Assembly: GCF_009708005.2 (NCBI RefSeq)
Contig: NZ_CP052757.1
Span: 3,162,001 to 3,226,000, forward strand
Length of the DNA: 64,000 nucleotides
Reading direction: 5' to 3'
From: Cellulosimicrobium protaetiae
Lineage (GTDB): Bacteria > Actinomycetota > Actinomycetes > Actinomycetales > Cellulomonadaceae
The translations under genes and the position numbers were made by a program. The notes below the pieces were generated by a model. It searched no databases, had not been told where the DNA came from, and saw only the letters and a program-made list of their open reading frames with translations. Of the stretch, positions 51,016-60,916 are shown one piece after another. Each line of letters opens with the position of its first letter. The first letter of the stretch is position 1.

Positions 51016-53889
51016 TCAGGAACGCGGCTTCTCCCGCATCTCGAACGTCTCGATCGTGTCACCGACCTGGAGGTCGTTGAACGAGCCGAGCCCGATACCG
51101 CACTCGAAGCCCTCGCGGACCTCGGTCGCGTCGTCCTTGAACCGCTTGAGCGACTCGACCGTGAGGTTGTCCCCGATGACCTTGCCGTCGCGCAGGACCC
51201 GCGCCTTGGCGTTGCGGCGGATCTCGCCCGAGCGGACGATCGAGCCCGCGATGTTGCCGAACTTCGAGGAGCGGAAGATCTCGCGGATCTCCGCGGTGCC
51301 CAGCTGGGCCTCCTCGTACTCCGGCTTGAGCATGCCCTTGAGCGCGGCCTCCACGTCCTCGATCGCCTGGTAGATGATCGAGTAGAAGCGGACGTCGACG
51401 CCCTCGCGCTCGGCCAGGTCCTCGACGCGCTCGCCGTACTTCACGTTGAAGCCGATGATGATCGCGTTGTCGACCGTCGCGAGGTTGACGTCGTTCTGCG
51501 TGATCGCACCGACACCGCGGTGGATGACGCGCAGCTCGACCTCGTCGCCCACGTCGATCTTGAGCAGCGCGTCCTCGAGGGCCTCGACGGCACCGGACAC
51601 GTCGCCCTTGAGGACGAGGTTGAGGGTCTCGACCTTGCCCTGCTGCAGGGCCTGCGTGAAGTCCTCGAGGCTGATGCGCTTGCGGCGCTTGGCCAGGAGG
51701 GCGGCGCGCTCGGCGGCCTCGCGCTTCTCGGCGATCTGACGGGCCGTGCGCTCGTCGGGCGCCACGAGGAACGTGTCGCCGGCGCTCGGCACCGACGCGA
51801 GACCCAGCACGAGCACCGGACGGGCCGGGCCCGCCTCGGTCACGGCGTTGCCGTGCTCGTCGAACATCGCGCGGACGCGGCCGTGGGCCGTGCCGGCGAC
51901 GATCGCGTCGCCGACGTGCAGAGTGCCGGACTGGACGAGCACGGTCGCGACGGCGCCGCGGCCCTTGTCCAGGTTCGCCTCGATGGCGACACCGCGCGCG
52001 TCCTTGTCCGGGTTCGCGCGCAGGTCGAGCGAGGCGTCGGCCGTGAGCAGGACGGCCTCGAGGAGGTCGTCGATGCCCATGTTCTGCTTGGCGGACACGT
52101 CGACGAACATGGTGTCGCCGCCGTACTCCTCGGCCACCAGGTTGTACTCGGTGAGCTGCTGGCGGATCTTGGCGGGGTTCGCCCCCTCCTTGTCCACCTT
52201 GTTCACCGCGACCACGATCGGCACGTTCGCCGCCTGGGCGTGGTTCAGCGCCTCGATGGTCTGCGGCATCACGCCGTCGTCCGCGGCCACGACGAGGATC
52301 GCGATGTCCGTCACCTGCGCACCACGGGCACGCATGGCGGTGAACGCCTCGTGACCCGGGGTGTCGATGAAGGTGATGGCGCGGTCGTTGCCCTCGTGCT
52401 CGTGGCGCACCTGGTACGCACCGATGTGCTGGGTGATGCCGCCGGCCTCGCCCGCGACGACGTCCGTCTGACGGATCGCGTCGAGGAGCTTGGTCTTTCC
52501 GTGGTCGACGTGACCCATGACGGTGACGACCGGAGGACGCGCCTCGAGCTCGTCGTCGCCCTCGGCCTCGAGCTCCGCGTCCAGGTCGATGTCGAAGGAC
52601 CCGAGCAGCTCGCGGTCCTCCTCCTCGGCCGAGACCATCTCGATGACGTAACCGAGCTCGGCCGCGAGCGTGCCGAACGTGTCCTCGTCGAGCGACTGCG
52701 TCGCCGTCGCCATCTCACCGAGGTGGAACAGGACCGTGACGAGGCTCGCGGGGTTCGCGTCGATCTTGTCGGCGAAGTCGTTCAGGGACGAGCCGTGACG
52801 CAGGCGGACGACGGTCTTGCCGTTGCCGCGAGGAACCTGCACGCCGCCGAGCGACGGCGCCTGCATCTGCTCGAACTCCTGGCGCTTCGCCCGCTTCGAC
52901 TTGCGCCCACGGACCGGACGACCGCCGGCGCGCCCGAAGGCGCCCTGCGTGGAGCCACGACCCGCGCCACCGCGGCCACCGCCACCGGGACGGCCGGCGA
53001 ACCCGCCGCCACCACCGGGAGCGCCACCGCCACCGGGACGACCACCGAAGCCGCCGCCACCTCCACGACCGCCGCCACCACCACCGGGACGACCACCGGG
53101 AGCGGGACGCTCACCGGGACGACCGATCGAGGTGCGGCCGGGCATCATGCCCGGGTTCGGGCGCGGGCCACCGGGACGCGGGGCGGGACGGGGGCCACCC
53201 GGGCGGGGGCCGCCCGGACGCTCGCCCGACGCCGCCGCGGCACCCTCGGTGCGCTCGGGACGCGAGCCGGGCCGGGGCATGCCCTGGCTCGACGCGAAGG
53301 GGTTGTTGCCCGGGCGCGGGGCACCCGGACGCGGACCGCCGCCCTGCCGGGGCATGCCCTGGCTGGAGGCGAACGGGTTGTTGCCCGGGCGCGGGGCGCC
53401 GGGACGCGCGCTCGTGCCACCCGGACGGGGGGCGGGCGCGTTCGTACCGCCACCCGGCTTGGGCGTGGCGGTGGGCTTCTGGGCGGGCGCGGGGCGCTCG
53501 GCAGCAGGAGCCTTCGGCGCGGGAGCCTTCGGTGCCGCGGGCGCGGCGGGCGCCGGGCTCTCGGCCTTCGCCGGTGCGTCCGGCTTCGCCGGGGCGGGTG
53601 CCGCCGGCTGGGGCGCGGGCGCCTCCGCCTTCGGTGCGACCGGCTCGGCCTTCACCTCGGGCTTCGGGGCCGGCTTGGGCGCGGCCGGCCGCGCGGCGGG
53701 TGCCGCCGCGGGCTTGCTCGCGCCGCCGCCCCCGGCGGGGAAGGCGTCGCGCAGCTTGCGGACCACCGGTGGCTCGATGGTCGAGGATGCCGAGCGGACG
53801 AACTCACCGAGCTCCGTCAGCTTGGTCATGATGGTCTTGCTCTCCACCCCGAGCTCCTTCGCGAGCTCGTAGACGCGGACCTTTGCCAC
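51016..53889 (-). CDS. infB: Translation initiation factor IF-2
   Basis: A 957-residue GTPase that brings fMet-tRNA to the 30S subunit. The N-terminal IF2_N domain ([19 protein letters not shown]) is followed by about 300 disordered residues rich in Ala/Pro, then Arg/Gly/Pro, with an internal duplication. The G domain has G1 GHVDHGKT, G3 DTPGHEAF and G4 NKVDK, and domains II-IV end the protein. The GTG start follows AGGAGAG. Length fits actinobacterial IF2, which carry long N-termini. It is preceded by an unusual set of mini-ORFs and followed by a strong terminator. Confidence 0.97.
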   Translation of the reverse strand: MAKVRVYELAKELGVESKTIMTKLTELGEFVRSASSTIEPPVVRKLRDAFPAGGGGASKPAAAPAARPAAPKPAPKPEVKAEPVAPKAEAPAPQPAAPAPAKPDAPAKAESPAPAAPAAPKAPAPKAPAAERPAPAQKPTATPKPGGGTNAPAPRPGGTSARPGAPRPGNNPFASSQGMPRQGGGPRPGAPRPGNNPFASSQGMPRPGSRPERTEGAAAASGERPGGPRPGGPRPAPRPGGPRPNPGMMPGRTSIGRPGERPAPGGRPGGGGGGRGGGGGFGGRPGGGGAPGGGGGFAGRPGGGGRGGAGRGSTQGAFGRAGGRPVRGRKSKRAKRQEFEQMQAPSLGGVQVPRGNGKTVVRLRHGSSLNDFADKIDANPASLVTVLFHLGEMATATQSLDEDTFGTLAAELGYVIEMVSAEEEDRELLGSFDIDLDAELEAEGDDELEARPPVVTVMGHVDHGKTKLLDAIRQTDVVAGEAGGITQHIGAYQVRHEHEGNDRAITFIDTPGHEAFTAMRARGAQVTDIAILVVAADDGVMPQTIEALNHAQAANVPIVVAVNKVDKEGANPAKIRQQLTEYNLVAEEYGGDTMFVDVSAKQNMGIDDLLEAVLLTADASLDLRANPDKDARGVAIEANLDKGRGAVATVLVQSGTLHVGDAIVAGTAHGRVRAMFDEHGNAVTEAGPARPVLVLGLASVPSAGDTFLVAPDERTARQIAEKREAAERAALLAKRRKRISLEDFTQALQQGKVETLNLVLKGDVSGAVEALEDALLKIDVGDEVELRVIHRGVGAITQNDVNLATVDNAIIIGFNVKYGERVEDLAEREGVDVRFYSIIYQAIEDVEAALKGMLKPEYEEAQLGTAEIREIFRSSKFGNIAGSIVRSGEIRRNAKARVLRDGKVIGDNLTVESLKRFKDDATEVREGFECGIGLGSFNDLQVGDTIETFEMREKPRS

Positions 53890-53931
53890 AACTCTCCTGT
53901 CTCGGCCCGCCCCGGACAGGGAGGACCGTCG

Positions 53932-53975
53932 TTAGTGCTGGGTGCTCATCGCTGGGTACTCATCGGGTGCCCATC
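53932..53975 (-). promoter_or_regulatory. 14-base repeats forming three overlapping mini-ORFs in the infB leader
   Basis: The unit GCTGGGTRCTCATC occurs at 53937-53950 and 53951-53964, with a truncated copy at 53965-53975. On the infB strand each unit makes a tiny frame: MGTR-stop (53974-53960), MSTQR-stop (53963-53946) and MSTQH-stop (53949-53932), each linked to the next by an ATGA overlap. The last stop is 42 bases before the infB GTG. AGAAG lies just before the first ATG. Confidence 0.5.
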
Positions 53976-54043
53976 GGCTTCTAACCCGCTTCCTTGTCGA
54001 CGTGTCGTGCAGTGCGGCCCCGGACGGGACCGTGACGCATGGC

Positions 54044-54367
54044 TCAGCCGTGCTCTCCGGGCCGGGCCTCGATGACGCCGCGGACCGCGGCGAGGTCGAG
54101 GGGCCCGGCGACGTGCAGGGCCCGCGGGACGGCCCGCCGGCGTTCCGCCGTCTCGAGGCACCGGGTCGACGCGTGGAGCCACGCACCGCGACCCGGCAGC
54201 GACCGCCCGGCGTCCACCACGAGCCGGGGCTCGTCGGTGCTCGCACCGGACCGGTCGAGGACCAGACGGAGAAGAGCTGACCGCAGGTCGCGTTCCCGGC
54301 ATCCGACGCACGTGCGGACAGGACCCGAGTCCGTGGGTACGGGGCGGGTCGTGGTGTCCTGGGGCAT
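54044..54367 (-). CDS. ylxR: YlxR (DUF448) RNA-binding protein
   Basis: A 107-residue basic protein of the YlxR family between nusA and infB. The block RTCVGCRERDLRSALLRLVLD (quoted in part: CVGCRERDLRSALL) and GRGAWLH are diagnostic. Family members bind nucleic acid; in some bacteria YlxR affects RNase P or acts as a regulator. The start is the ATG at 54367 (MPQDTTTRP), since upstream in-frame sequence back to 54439 overlaps the end of nusA spacing and looks unlike the family. Followed by the infB leader. Confidence 0.9.
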   Translation of the reverse strand: MPQDTTTRPVPTDSGPVRTCVGCRERDLRSALLRLVLDRSGASTDEPRLVVDAGRSLPGRGAWLHASTRCLETAERRRAVPRALHVAGPLDLAAVRGVIEARPGEHG

Positions 54368-54448
54368 GGTCGAGGTGCGGGCGCGCGGCCCGGTCGAGGA
54401 CAGTCTACCGCGCCGTCCCGTCATCCGTGACCGTCCCACGCCCTGCGG

Positions 54449-55510
54449 CTACCGGCCCTCGGCGCGAGGACCTGCGGGAGCGCCTCCGTCGGACCCGGCC
54501 GAGGGTGCGCCGCCCTCGTCCGAGCGGATGTCGATGCGCCACCCCGTGAGCTTGGCGGCGAGGCGGGCGTTCTGCCCCTCCTTGCCGATCGCGAGGGAGA
54601 GCTGGAAGTCCGGGACGACGACGCGCGCGGCCCGGGCCACCTCGTCGACGACCGTGACCGACGACACACGAGCCGGCGACAGCGCGTTCGCCACGAACTG
54701 CGCGGGGTCGTCGCTGTGGTCGACGATGTCGATCTTCTCGCCGTGCAGCTCGGCCATGACCGCGCGGACGCGCGAGCCCATCGGCCCGATGCAGGCACCC
54801 TTCGCGCCGAGGCCCGGGACGCGGGAGCGCACCGCGACCTTCGTGCGGTGCCCGGCCTCCCGGGCGATGGCGGTGATCTCCACCGACCCGTCGGCGACCT
54901 CCGGCACCTCGAGCTCGAAGAGCTTGCGCACGAGGTTCGGGTGCGTCCGGCTCAACGTGATCTGCGCGCCCTTCATTCCGCGGGCCACCTCGAGCACGTA
55001 GGCGCGCAGGCGCTCGCCGTGCACGTACTCCTCCGTCGGCACCTGCTCGTGCGGCGGGAGGACCGCCTCGGTGCCGCCGACATCGACCAGGACGACGCGC
55101 GGGTCGCGACCCTGCTGGATGACGCCCGCGAGGACCTCACCCTCCTTGCCGCGGAACGTGCCGAGGATCTGGTCGTCCTCGGCGTCGCGCAGGCGTTGGA
55201 CGATGACCTGGCGCGCGGTCGACGTCGCGATCCGGCCGAAGTCGGCGGGCGTGTGGTCGAACTCCGGCCCGTGCTCGACCGGGCCGCGCGGGGCGTCCTC
55301 GTCGTCGGTCTCCGGAGCGGGCAGCTCCTCGCGCGCCCACACCGTGACGTGCCCGGTCTTGCGGTCGAGCTCGACCCGGGCGCGCGTGTACGCGTCCGGG
55401 GTGCGGTGGTAGGCCGAGAGCAGGGCCTGCTCGATCGCGGCGACCAGGACGTCGAGGCTGATGTCCCTCTCGCGCTCCAGCAGGCGCAGCGCGCTCATGT
55501 CCACGTCCAT
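54449..55510 (-). CDS. nusA: Transcription termination/antitermination factor NusA
   Basis: A 353-residue NusA. The N-terminal domain that binds RNA polymerase is followed by S1 ([21 protein letters not shown], partly quoted) and two KH domains ([18 protein letters not shown] and [17 protein letters not shown]). As in other actinobacteria there is no C-terminal acidic repeat; the protein ends in a Gly/Ala/Pro tail. It controls pausing, termination and rRNA antitermination. The ATG is two bases after the rimP stop, giving a rimP-nusA-ylxR-infB order. Confidence 0.96.
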   Translation of the reverse strand: MDVDMSALRLLERERDISLDVLVAAIEQALLSAYHRTPDAYTRARVELDRKTGHVTVWAREELPAPETDDEDAPRGPVEHGPEFDHTPADFGRIATSTARQVIVQRLRDAEDDQILGTFRGKEGEVLAGVIQQGRDPRVVLVDVGGTEAVLPPHEQVPTEEYVHGERLRAYVLEVARGMKGAQITLSRTHPNLVRKLFELEVPEVADGSVEITAIAREAGHRTKVAVRSRVPGLGAKGACIGPMGSRVRAVMAELHGEKIDIVDHSDDPAQFVANALSPARVSSVTVVDEVARAARVVVPDFQLSLAIGKEGQNARLAAKLTGWRIDIRSDEGGAPSAGSDGGAPAGPRAEGR

Positions 55511-55512
55511 CG

Positions 55513-56127
55513 TCAGGCCTCCTCGTCGTGGGCGGTCGTCTCGTCGGTCGAGCCGTCGGTGTCGTCGAGCTCGGGCAGGTCCGCCTCGAGGGCGCGCTTG
55601 AGCTCGACCTGCACCTGCCCGCGGACCACGGCTGCCAGGGGCACGACGCGCTCCGTCACGACCCCGCGCTTGCCGGGCACGTCCAGGACGAGGTCGGGGT
55701 CGACCTCCGACCCGGTGCGCAGCCGCCCCTCGACCGTGCCGCCGTCGGCGAGCACGAGGCGGACGAGGCGACCGCGGGCGCGGCGGAAGTGGCGGGGCTC
55801 GGTGAGCGGGCGGTCGGTGCCGGGCGTCGAGACCTCGAGCGTGTACGCACCGTGGAGCGGGTCGACCGCGTCCAGCGCCGTCGAGATCGGGCGCGTCGCC
55901 TCGGCCACGGTGTCGAGGTCGAGGTTGCCCTCGACGTCGTCCGGGAGGTCGAGCACGACCCGCACCACCGACCGGGCGCCGGCGCGCGACACCGTGACGT
56001 CCTCGAGGTGGAGGCCCGCGCCGCGGACCACCGGGTCGATGGCCTCCCGCACGCTCTCACGGAGCGCGTGCGTGGCCGCGTCGCCTCCGGGTGCCCTGCC
56101 GGACTGACCGCCCGCCTGCCCTGCCAT
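55513..56127 (-). CDS. rimP: Ribosome maturation factor RimP
   Basis: A 204-residue 30S maturation factor. The alpha/beta N-domain ([19 protein letters not shown]) is followed by an Sm-like barrel ([14 protein letters not shown], then [15 protein letters not shown]). The acidic C-terminus ([17 protein letters not shown]) is disordered. It binds free 30S particles near S12. First gene of the nusA unit; the gap of 150 bases to the divergent lipoprotein gene should carry promoters for both. Confidence 0.94.
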   Translation of the reverse strand: MAGQAGGQSGRAPGGDAATHALRESVREAIDPVVRGAGLHLEDVTVSRAGARSVVRVVLDLPDDVEGNLDLDTVAEATRPISTALDAVDPLHGAYTLEVSTPGTDRPLTEPRHFRRARGRLVRLVLADGGTVEGRLRTGSEVDPDLVLDVPGKRGVVTERVVPLAAVVRGQVQVELKRALEADLPELDDTDGSTDETTAHDEEA

Positions 56128-56277
56128 GACTCAGCTCCTGTCCGTGTCCCACGCCGGGTACGGAAGACGACCGGTGTGTTGTTGTCTCGGGGTCTCCCGA
56201 CGATCCGCTCGTCGGGACGTTCGACCGGGGACCAGCCTAACGACTCACGGGCCCCGGACGTGACATCATCGCCCCCG

Positions 56278-57402
56278 ATGACCCCCCACGCGACCGCGGC
56301 GGCCGCCGCGACCCGAGCCCGCCGGAGCCGGACGGCCCGACGGGGCGCCCGGCTGCTCGCAGCCCTGTCGGTCCTGGCGACCGGCGCCCTGGCGGCCGGG
56401 TGCGGTGTCCGGCTGGAGACCCCGCCCCCCACCGAGCTCTCGCCCGACGCCGTCGAGGTGCTCCGCGCAGCTGCGGTGGACGACGCCCTCGCGGTCGCCG
56501 ACCTCGTGGCGGACGTCACGCCGGGAGTGACCGACCCGACGACGCTCGCTGCGCTCGAGGAGGTCGCCGCGTTCGCCGAGCAGCACGCGGACGCGCTCGG
56601 CGGGGTCTACGACTCCGGCCTGGCCGACCTCGATCTCCCCGGTGACGACGACGTCGCGCCGAGTCCCCCGCCGGCCGGCGACGAGGCCGCTGCGGACGAC
56701 GAGACGTCGGGCGCCACCGGGACCGACGGCGGGGGAACGGAGGACGACGCGACCGAAGCCCCCACCACCGGTGACGACGTCACCACGACCGACGACGTCG
56801 TCGTCGCCCTCGTCGAGGCGGCTCAGCGCACGGGCGCCTCGGCCGACGCGTCGACGGACGCCGGGCTCGCCCGGCTCCTCGCGTCCGTCGCCGCCTCGGA
56901 GCACGTCTCCGCGCGGCGCCTCGCGGCGCTCACGGGGTCGACCGCCGCGGACGGGCTCGTGACGACGGCCGCTCCGGTCGATCAGGCGCCCGCGGGGATC
57001 GGCGCGGCCGACCTCGCGACGCTGGTCGGGTCCGAGGACGCCGCGGGGTACGCGTACGAGGTGCGAGCCGCGCAGTCCGAGGGTGACGCGCGCACGGCGG
57101 CCGTCGCCCGCGCCGCCGAGCACCGGGCCCGCGGCCAGGCGTGGGCCCTCGCGGCCGGGACGGACGGCACCGCGCAGGACCCTCGCCGCGTCGCCTACGT
57201 GCTGCCCGACGCGGACCTCGCCGACCTGGCCCGCCAGGTGGAAGCGGGCCTCGCGCAGACGTACGCGGGCCTCGTCGCCACGGCGGCGCCGACGTCCCGG
57301 GCTGAGGCCCTCACCCTCCTCGTCGACTCGTGGGCGAGCGCTGTCGCGTGGGGTGAGGCACCCGTCGCGTTCCCCGGCCTCCCGGAGCAGGCCGCCGGCT
57401 GA
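56278..57402 (+). CDS. DUF4439 ferritin-like lipoprotein
   Basis: A 374-residue exported protein. The signal peptide ends in LAAGC, giving lipidation at about C42. A helical segment follows, then an acidic Asp/Thr/Pro linker (GDDDVAPSPPPAGDEAA), then a four-helix C-terminal domain of the DUF4439 ferritin-like type (YAYEVRAAQSEGDARTA, then QAWALAAGTDG). Whether it binds metal is not clear from the sequence. It is divergent from rimP, where such a gene is often found in actinobacteria. The ATG at 56278 is the best start for the signal peptide. Confidence 0.82.
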   Translation: MTPHATAAAAATRARRSRTARRGARLLAALSVLATGALAAGCGVRLETPPPTELSPDAVEVLRAAAVDDALAVADLVADVTPGVTDPTTLAALEEVAAFAEQHADALGGVYDSGLADLDLPGDDDVAPSPPPAGDEAAADDETSGATGTDGGGTEDDATEAPTTGDDVTTTDDVVVALVEAAQRTGASADASTDAGLARLLASVAASEHVSARRLAALTGSTAADGLVTTAAPVDQAPAGIGAADLATLVGSEDAAGYAYEVRAAQSEGDARTAAVARAAEHRARGQAWALAAGTDGTAQDPRRVAYVLPDADLADLARQVEAGLAQTYAGLVATAAPTSRAEALTLLVDSWASAVAWGEAPVAFPGLPEQAAG

Positions 57403-57597
57403 GCCCCCGGAGCCCCCGTCGGACGGGGCGACCCCCGGCTGCCGTCACCCGGTCGGCACGTGACCCGTGCAGGGCCGGCGCGCCCCGACGCTCCCCGGGA
57501 CGACGGAGGCGCGCCGGTCCCTGACCCGGACCGGTGCGCGGAGAGGGGCAGGCACCTCGCTCCCTCGGGGAACGCGGGGTGGGCGTACTGTCGAGCG
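57403..57597. other. Intergenic region after the DUF4439 gene
   Basis: It holds a short CCCCGT/ACGGGG hairpin (57414-57428) just after the lipoprotein stop and, at its far end, the -10-like TACTGT (57586-57591). No gene is supported between them. Confidence 0.4.
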
Positions 57598-57612
57598 ATG
57601 GACTCCGTATGA
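57598..57612 (+). other. Four-codon mini-ORF overlapping the next gene
   Basis: ATG GAC TCC GTA TGA encodes MDSV. Its ATG stands six bases after TACTGT, so it would be the first codon of a leaderless mRNA, and its TGA overlaps the ATG of the cysteine-rich gene as ATGA. Translation of that gene may rely on re-initiation, because no ribosome site precedes it. Confidence 0.45.
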
Positions 57613-57824
57613 GTGTCATCGAGAAATGGATCAGCGTCGTGTGCCCCGACTGCGGCGGACCTGCCCGCGCCCGCGTCCTGCACGTCATCGCCTGGGGCGC
57701 GATCCCGACCTCCGCCATCCCGCACCACGTGAGCATCGTCTGCGAGCACCTGTGCACGATCTCGGGGTTCGACGCCAAGGAGACCGTCCGGGTGTGCCCG
57801 CACTGCCGGGTCTACATCGGCTGA
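57609..57824 (+). CDS. Small cysteine-rich, zinc-ribbon-like protein
   Basis: A 71-residue protein with CPDC near residue 12, VCEHLC in the middle and CPHC near the end (VRVCPHCRVYIG), a spacing that suits one or two zinc sites. Between the cysteines is a hydrophobic piece (ARVLHVIAWGAIPTSAIPHH). I do not recognise the family. The frame is supported by the cysteine pairs and by a promoter directly upstream. It stands alone between the DUF4439 gene and proS, followed by two hairpins. Confidence 0.6.
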   Translation: MSVIEKWISVVCPDCGGPARARVLHVIAWGAIPTSAIPHHVSIVCEHLCTISGFDAKETVRVCPHCRVYIG

Positions 57825-57831
57825 CCACCGC

Positions 57832-57900
57832 GTGCCGTATCCGGCACCCCACGAGCAGGCGTCCCGTCCGTGGAGACGCCGGGCCAGCCGCAGCTGGCCC
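57832..57900. terminator. Two hairpins after the cysteine-rich gene
   Basis: GTGCCG/CGGCAC (57832-57837 with 57842-57847) and GGGCCAGC/GCTGGCCC (57881-57888 with 57893-57900) are perfect short stems with four-base loops in the 248-base gap before the convergent proS end. The rest of the gap to 58072 shows nothing recognisable. Confidence 0.5.
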
Positions 57901-58072
57901 AGCGCCTCGACGGGCTCACGTCTGAGCCCCGGCAAGGAGCCCGACGCCTCTTCTCAACGACGAGACCATCACCACCAGGATCCTTGCACGGCATGCGGCA
58001 CCACACCCCGTGATGCGACGACCACGGGAATCCACCGCACCCGGACCGGGGCGCCTCCGACGCCGCGTCGTG

Positions 58073-59941
58073 TCAGCCGAGGAGCTCGGCCACCTGCGCC
58101 GTGACGTGCTCGACGGCGTCCCCGACGGCGACCTGTACGGCCTCACCCACGCGCGGGCGGACCTCGACGACGCCGTCGGCGAGGCCGCGACCCACGACGA
58201 GCAGCAGCGGCACGCCGAGGAGCTCGGCGTCCTTGAACTTCACGCCGGGCGCGGCCTTGGGCCGGTCGTCGTAGATCACCTCGACGCCCCGGGCGGCGAG
58301 CTCGGTCGCGAGGCGCTCGGCCGCGTCGAACACGCTCGCGTCCTTGCCCGTCGCGACGACGTGGACGTGCGCCGGGGCGACGTGCGCAGGCCACGCGAGA
58401 CCGGCGTCGTCGTGGTTGGCCTCCGCGAGCGCCGCGAGCACGCGGGTCACGCCGATGCCGTACGACCCCATGGTCACGACGACCTGCTTGCCGTTCTCGT
58501 CGAGCACGGTGAGGCCGAGCGCCTGGGCGTACTTGCGCCCGAGCGCGAAGATGTGGCCGATCTCGATGCCGCGGGCCAGCTCGAGCGGGCCCGAGCCGTC
58601 GGGCGCGAGGTCGCCCGCGCGGACCTCGGCGGCCTCGACCGTGCCGTCGGCGGCGAAGTCGCGCTCGGCGACGAGGTCGAACACGTGCCGACCCGGCTCG
58701 TTCGCGCCGGTGATCCAGCGCGTGCCCGCGACGACGCGCGGGTCGAGGAGGTAGCGCACGGAGTGCCGCTCGGGCTCCTCGCCCTCGGCGACGTCCGCGG
58801 GCACGTCCCGACGGACGTTCGGGCCGAGCGCCTGCGGGCCGATGTAGCCCTTGACGAGCTCGGGGTGCGCGGCGAAGTCCGCGTCCGTCGCCGGCTCGAC
58901 CTCGGCCGGCTCGAACGCCGCGCCGACGCGCTTGAGGTCGACCTCGCGGTCGCCGGGCAGACCGACGACGACGACCTCGCGGCGGCCGTCGGGGTGCGTG
59001 AGGGCGAGCACGACGTTCTTCAACGTGTCCGCCGCCGTCCACGCGCGGTCCGCGCGGGGGAAGCGCTCGTTCGAGAGGGCGACGAGCGAGTCGATCGTCG
59101 GGGTGTCCGGGGTGTCCTCGACGTGCGCCGCGGGCGCGTCCGCGTAGTCCACCGCCTCGGGCACGGGCGTGACGACCGCCTCGACGTTCGCCGCGTACCC
59201 GCCGGGCGAGCGCACGAACGTGTCCTCGCCGATCGGCGTCGGGGTGAGGAACTCCTCGGAGCGCGAGCCGCCCATGGCGCCCGACGTCGCAGCCACGATC
59301 ACGTACTCGAGCCCGAGCCGGTCGAAGATGCGCCGGTACGCCGCGCGCTGCGCCTCGTACGAGCGCTCGAGACCCTCGTCCGTGGTGTCGAACGAGTAGG
59401 CGTCCTTCATGACGAACTCGCGCCCGCGGATGAGACCCGCGCGCGGACGCGCCTCGTCGCGGTACTTCGTCTGGATCTGGTAGATCGTCAGCGGCAGGTC
59501 CTTGTACGACGAGTACAGGTCCTTGACGAGGAGCGTGAACATCTCCTCGTGCGTCGGCGCGAGGAGGTAGTCGCCCTCCTTGCGGTCCTTGAGCCGGAAG
59601 ATGTTGGGCCCGTACTCCGACCAGCGACCCGTCGCCTCGTACGGCTCCTTGGGCAGCAGCGCCGGGAAGTGCACCTCCTGCGCGCCCGCGGCGGCCATCT
59701 CCTCGCGGACCACGTCCTCGACCTTGCGCAGCACGCGCAGCCCGAGCGGGAGCCAGGTGTAGATGCCGGGAGCGGCACGGCGGATGTAGCCCGCTCGCAC
59801 GAGGAGCTTGTGGCTCGCGACCTCGGCGTCGGCCGGGTCCTCGCGCAGCGTCCGGACGAACAGGGTGGACAGGCGCAGGAGGTCGGCGCCCCGGACGCGG
59901 GTGGAGGCCGCGGCGGGCGCGCCGGACGTGACGGAAGACAT
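58073..59941 (-). CDS. proS: Prolyl-tRNA synthetase, bacterial type
   Basis: A 622-residue class II synthetase. Motif 1 lies in [20 protein letters not shown] (partly), motif 2 in [21 protein letters not shown] (partly), and motif 3 in [14 protein letters not shown]. An insertion domain between motifs 2 and 3, the bacterial editing domain that clears Ala-tRNA(Pro), runs from about residue 230 to 400. The C-terminal anticodon-binding domain is present. TAAGGT lies seven bases before the ATG on the minus strand, so the mRNA is probably leaderless. It is divergent from an Fpg/Nei gene with only 33 bases between. Confidence 0.96.
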   Translation of the reverse strand: MSSVTSGAPAAASTRVRGADLLRLSTLFVRTLREDPADAEVASHKLLVRAGYIRRAAPGIYTWLPLGLRVLRKVEDVVREEMAAAGAQEVHFPALLPKEPYEATGRWSEYGPNIFRLKDRKEGDYLLAPTHEEMFTLLVKDLYSSYKDLPLTIYQIQTKYRDEARPRAGLIRGREFVMKDAYSFDTTDEGLERSYEAQRAAYRRIFDRLGLEYVIVAATSGAMGGSRSEEFLTPTPIGEDTFVRSPGGYAANVEAVVTPVPEAVDYADAPAAHVEDTPDTPTIDSLVALSNERFPRADRAWTAADTLKNVVLALTHPDGRREVVVVGLPGDREVDLKRVGAAFEPAEVEPATDADFAAHPELVKGYIGPQALGPNVRRDVPADVAEGEEPERHSVRYLLDPRVVAGTRWITGANEPGRHVFDLVAERDFAADGTVEAAEVRAGDLAPDGSGPLELARGIEIGHIFALGRKYAQALGLTVLDENGKQVVVTMGSYGIGVTRVLAALAEANHDDAGLAWPAHVAPAHVHVVATGKDASVFDAAERLATELAARGVEVIYDDRPKAAPGVKFKDAELLGVPLLLVVGRGLADGVVEVRPRVGEAVQVAVGDAVEHVTAQVAELLG

Positions 59942-59974
59942 GCGGCACACCTTACCGGCGGGGAGGATGTCCCC

Positions 59975-60898
59975 ATGCCCGAGCTGCCCGAGGTCGAGGC
60001 CCTGGTCCGGTTCCTCGACGACCGCGCGACCGGCCGCACCGTCGTCGCCGCCGACGTCGCCCAGATCGCCGCGCTCAAGACGTTCGACCCGCCCGTCGGC
60101 GCGCTCGTCGGGCGCGTCGTGACGGGCGCCCGGCGGCACGGCAAGTGGCTCGACCTCGTCCTCGCGCAGCCCGTCGGCGGCCCGCCCTCGCCGGGGCCCG
60201 ACGACGAGGTCCACCTCGTCGTCCACCTCGCCCGGGCCGGGTGGCTGCGGTGGTCCGAGAAGGCGCCGACCACGCCCGTCCGTCCCCGGCTCGGCGGCAG
60301 CGGCGGCGGGAAGGCCGCAGTGCTCGCGCTGCGCGTGCGGTTCGACGACGGCTCGGGGTTCGACCTCACGGAGGCCGGGACGCGCAAGCGGCTCGCGGTG
60401 CACGTCGTGCGGCACCCGGAAGAGGTCCGGGCTATCGAGACGCTCGGGATCGAGCCGTTCGACCCGGGCTTCACCCCCGAGGCCCTCGGTGCGCTCATGG
60501 CCGCGCGCAACCAGCAGGTCAAGGGGCTGCTGCGCGACCAGTCGTCGATCGCCGGCATCGGCAACGCCTACTCCGACGACATCCTGCACGCCGCCCGCAC
60601 GAGCCCGTTCAAGCTCACGCGCTCGTTCACGCCGGACGAGGTCGCGCGGGTGCACGCCGCCGTGGGCGAGGTGCTCGCCGAGGCCGTGGCGGCGTCGTCG
60701 GGCAAGCCGGCCGCCGAGCTCAAGGACGCCAAGCGCGCGGGGATGCGCGTGCACGGTCGCACCGGTCTGCCCTGCCCGGTGTGCGGGGACACCGTGCGCG
60801 AGGTGAGCTTCGCCGACCGCAGCCTGCAGTACTGCGCCACGTGCCAGACGGGCGGTCAGGTGCTCGCCGACCGCCGGATGTCGCGTCTGCTCAAGTAG
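59975..60898 (+). CDS. Fpg/Nei family DNA glycosylase
   Basis: A 307-residue base-excision glycosylase. The N-terminal Pro-Glu of [10 protein letters not shown] is the catalytic pair; a helix-two-turn-helix follows ([20 protein letters not shown], partly) and a zinc finger with CPVCG and CATC closes the protein. PELPEVE resembles Fpg, which removes 8-oxoguanine, but actinobacteria have several subgroups and this one has a Gly/Pro-rich insert near residues 70-110, so the substrate is not certain. GGGGAGG precedes the ATG. Second enzyme of the family in the window, the other following lhr. Confidence 0.85.
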   Translation: MPELPEVEALVRFLDDRATGRTVVAADVAQIAALKTFDPPVGALVGRVVTGARRHGKWLDLVLAQPVGGPPSPGPDDEVHLVVHLARAGWLRWSEKAPTTPVRPRLGGSGGGKAAVLALRVRFDDGSGFDLTEAGTRKRLAVHVVRHPEEVRAIETLGIEPFDPGFTPEALGALMAARNQQVKGLLRDQSSIAGIGNAYSDDILHAARTSPFKLTRSFTPDEVARVHAAVGEVLAEAVAASSGKPAAELKDAKRAGMRVHGRTGLPCPVCGDTVREVSFADRSLQYCATCQTGGQVLADRRMSRLLK

Positions 60899-60916
60899 CG
60901 CGCCGGGCGCGGGTCG

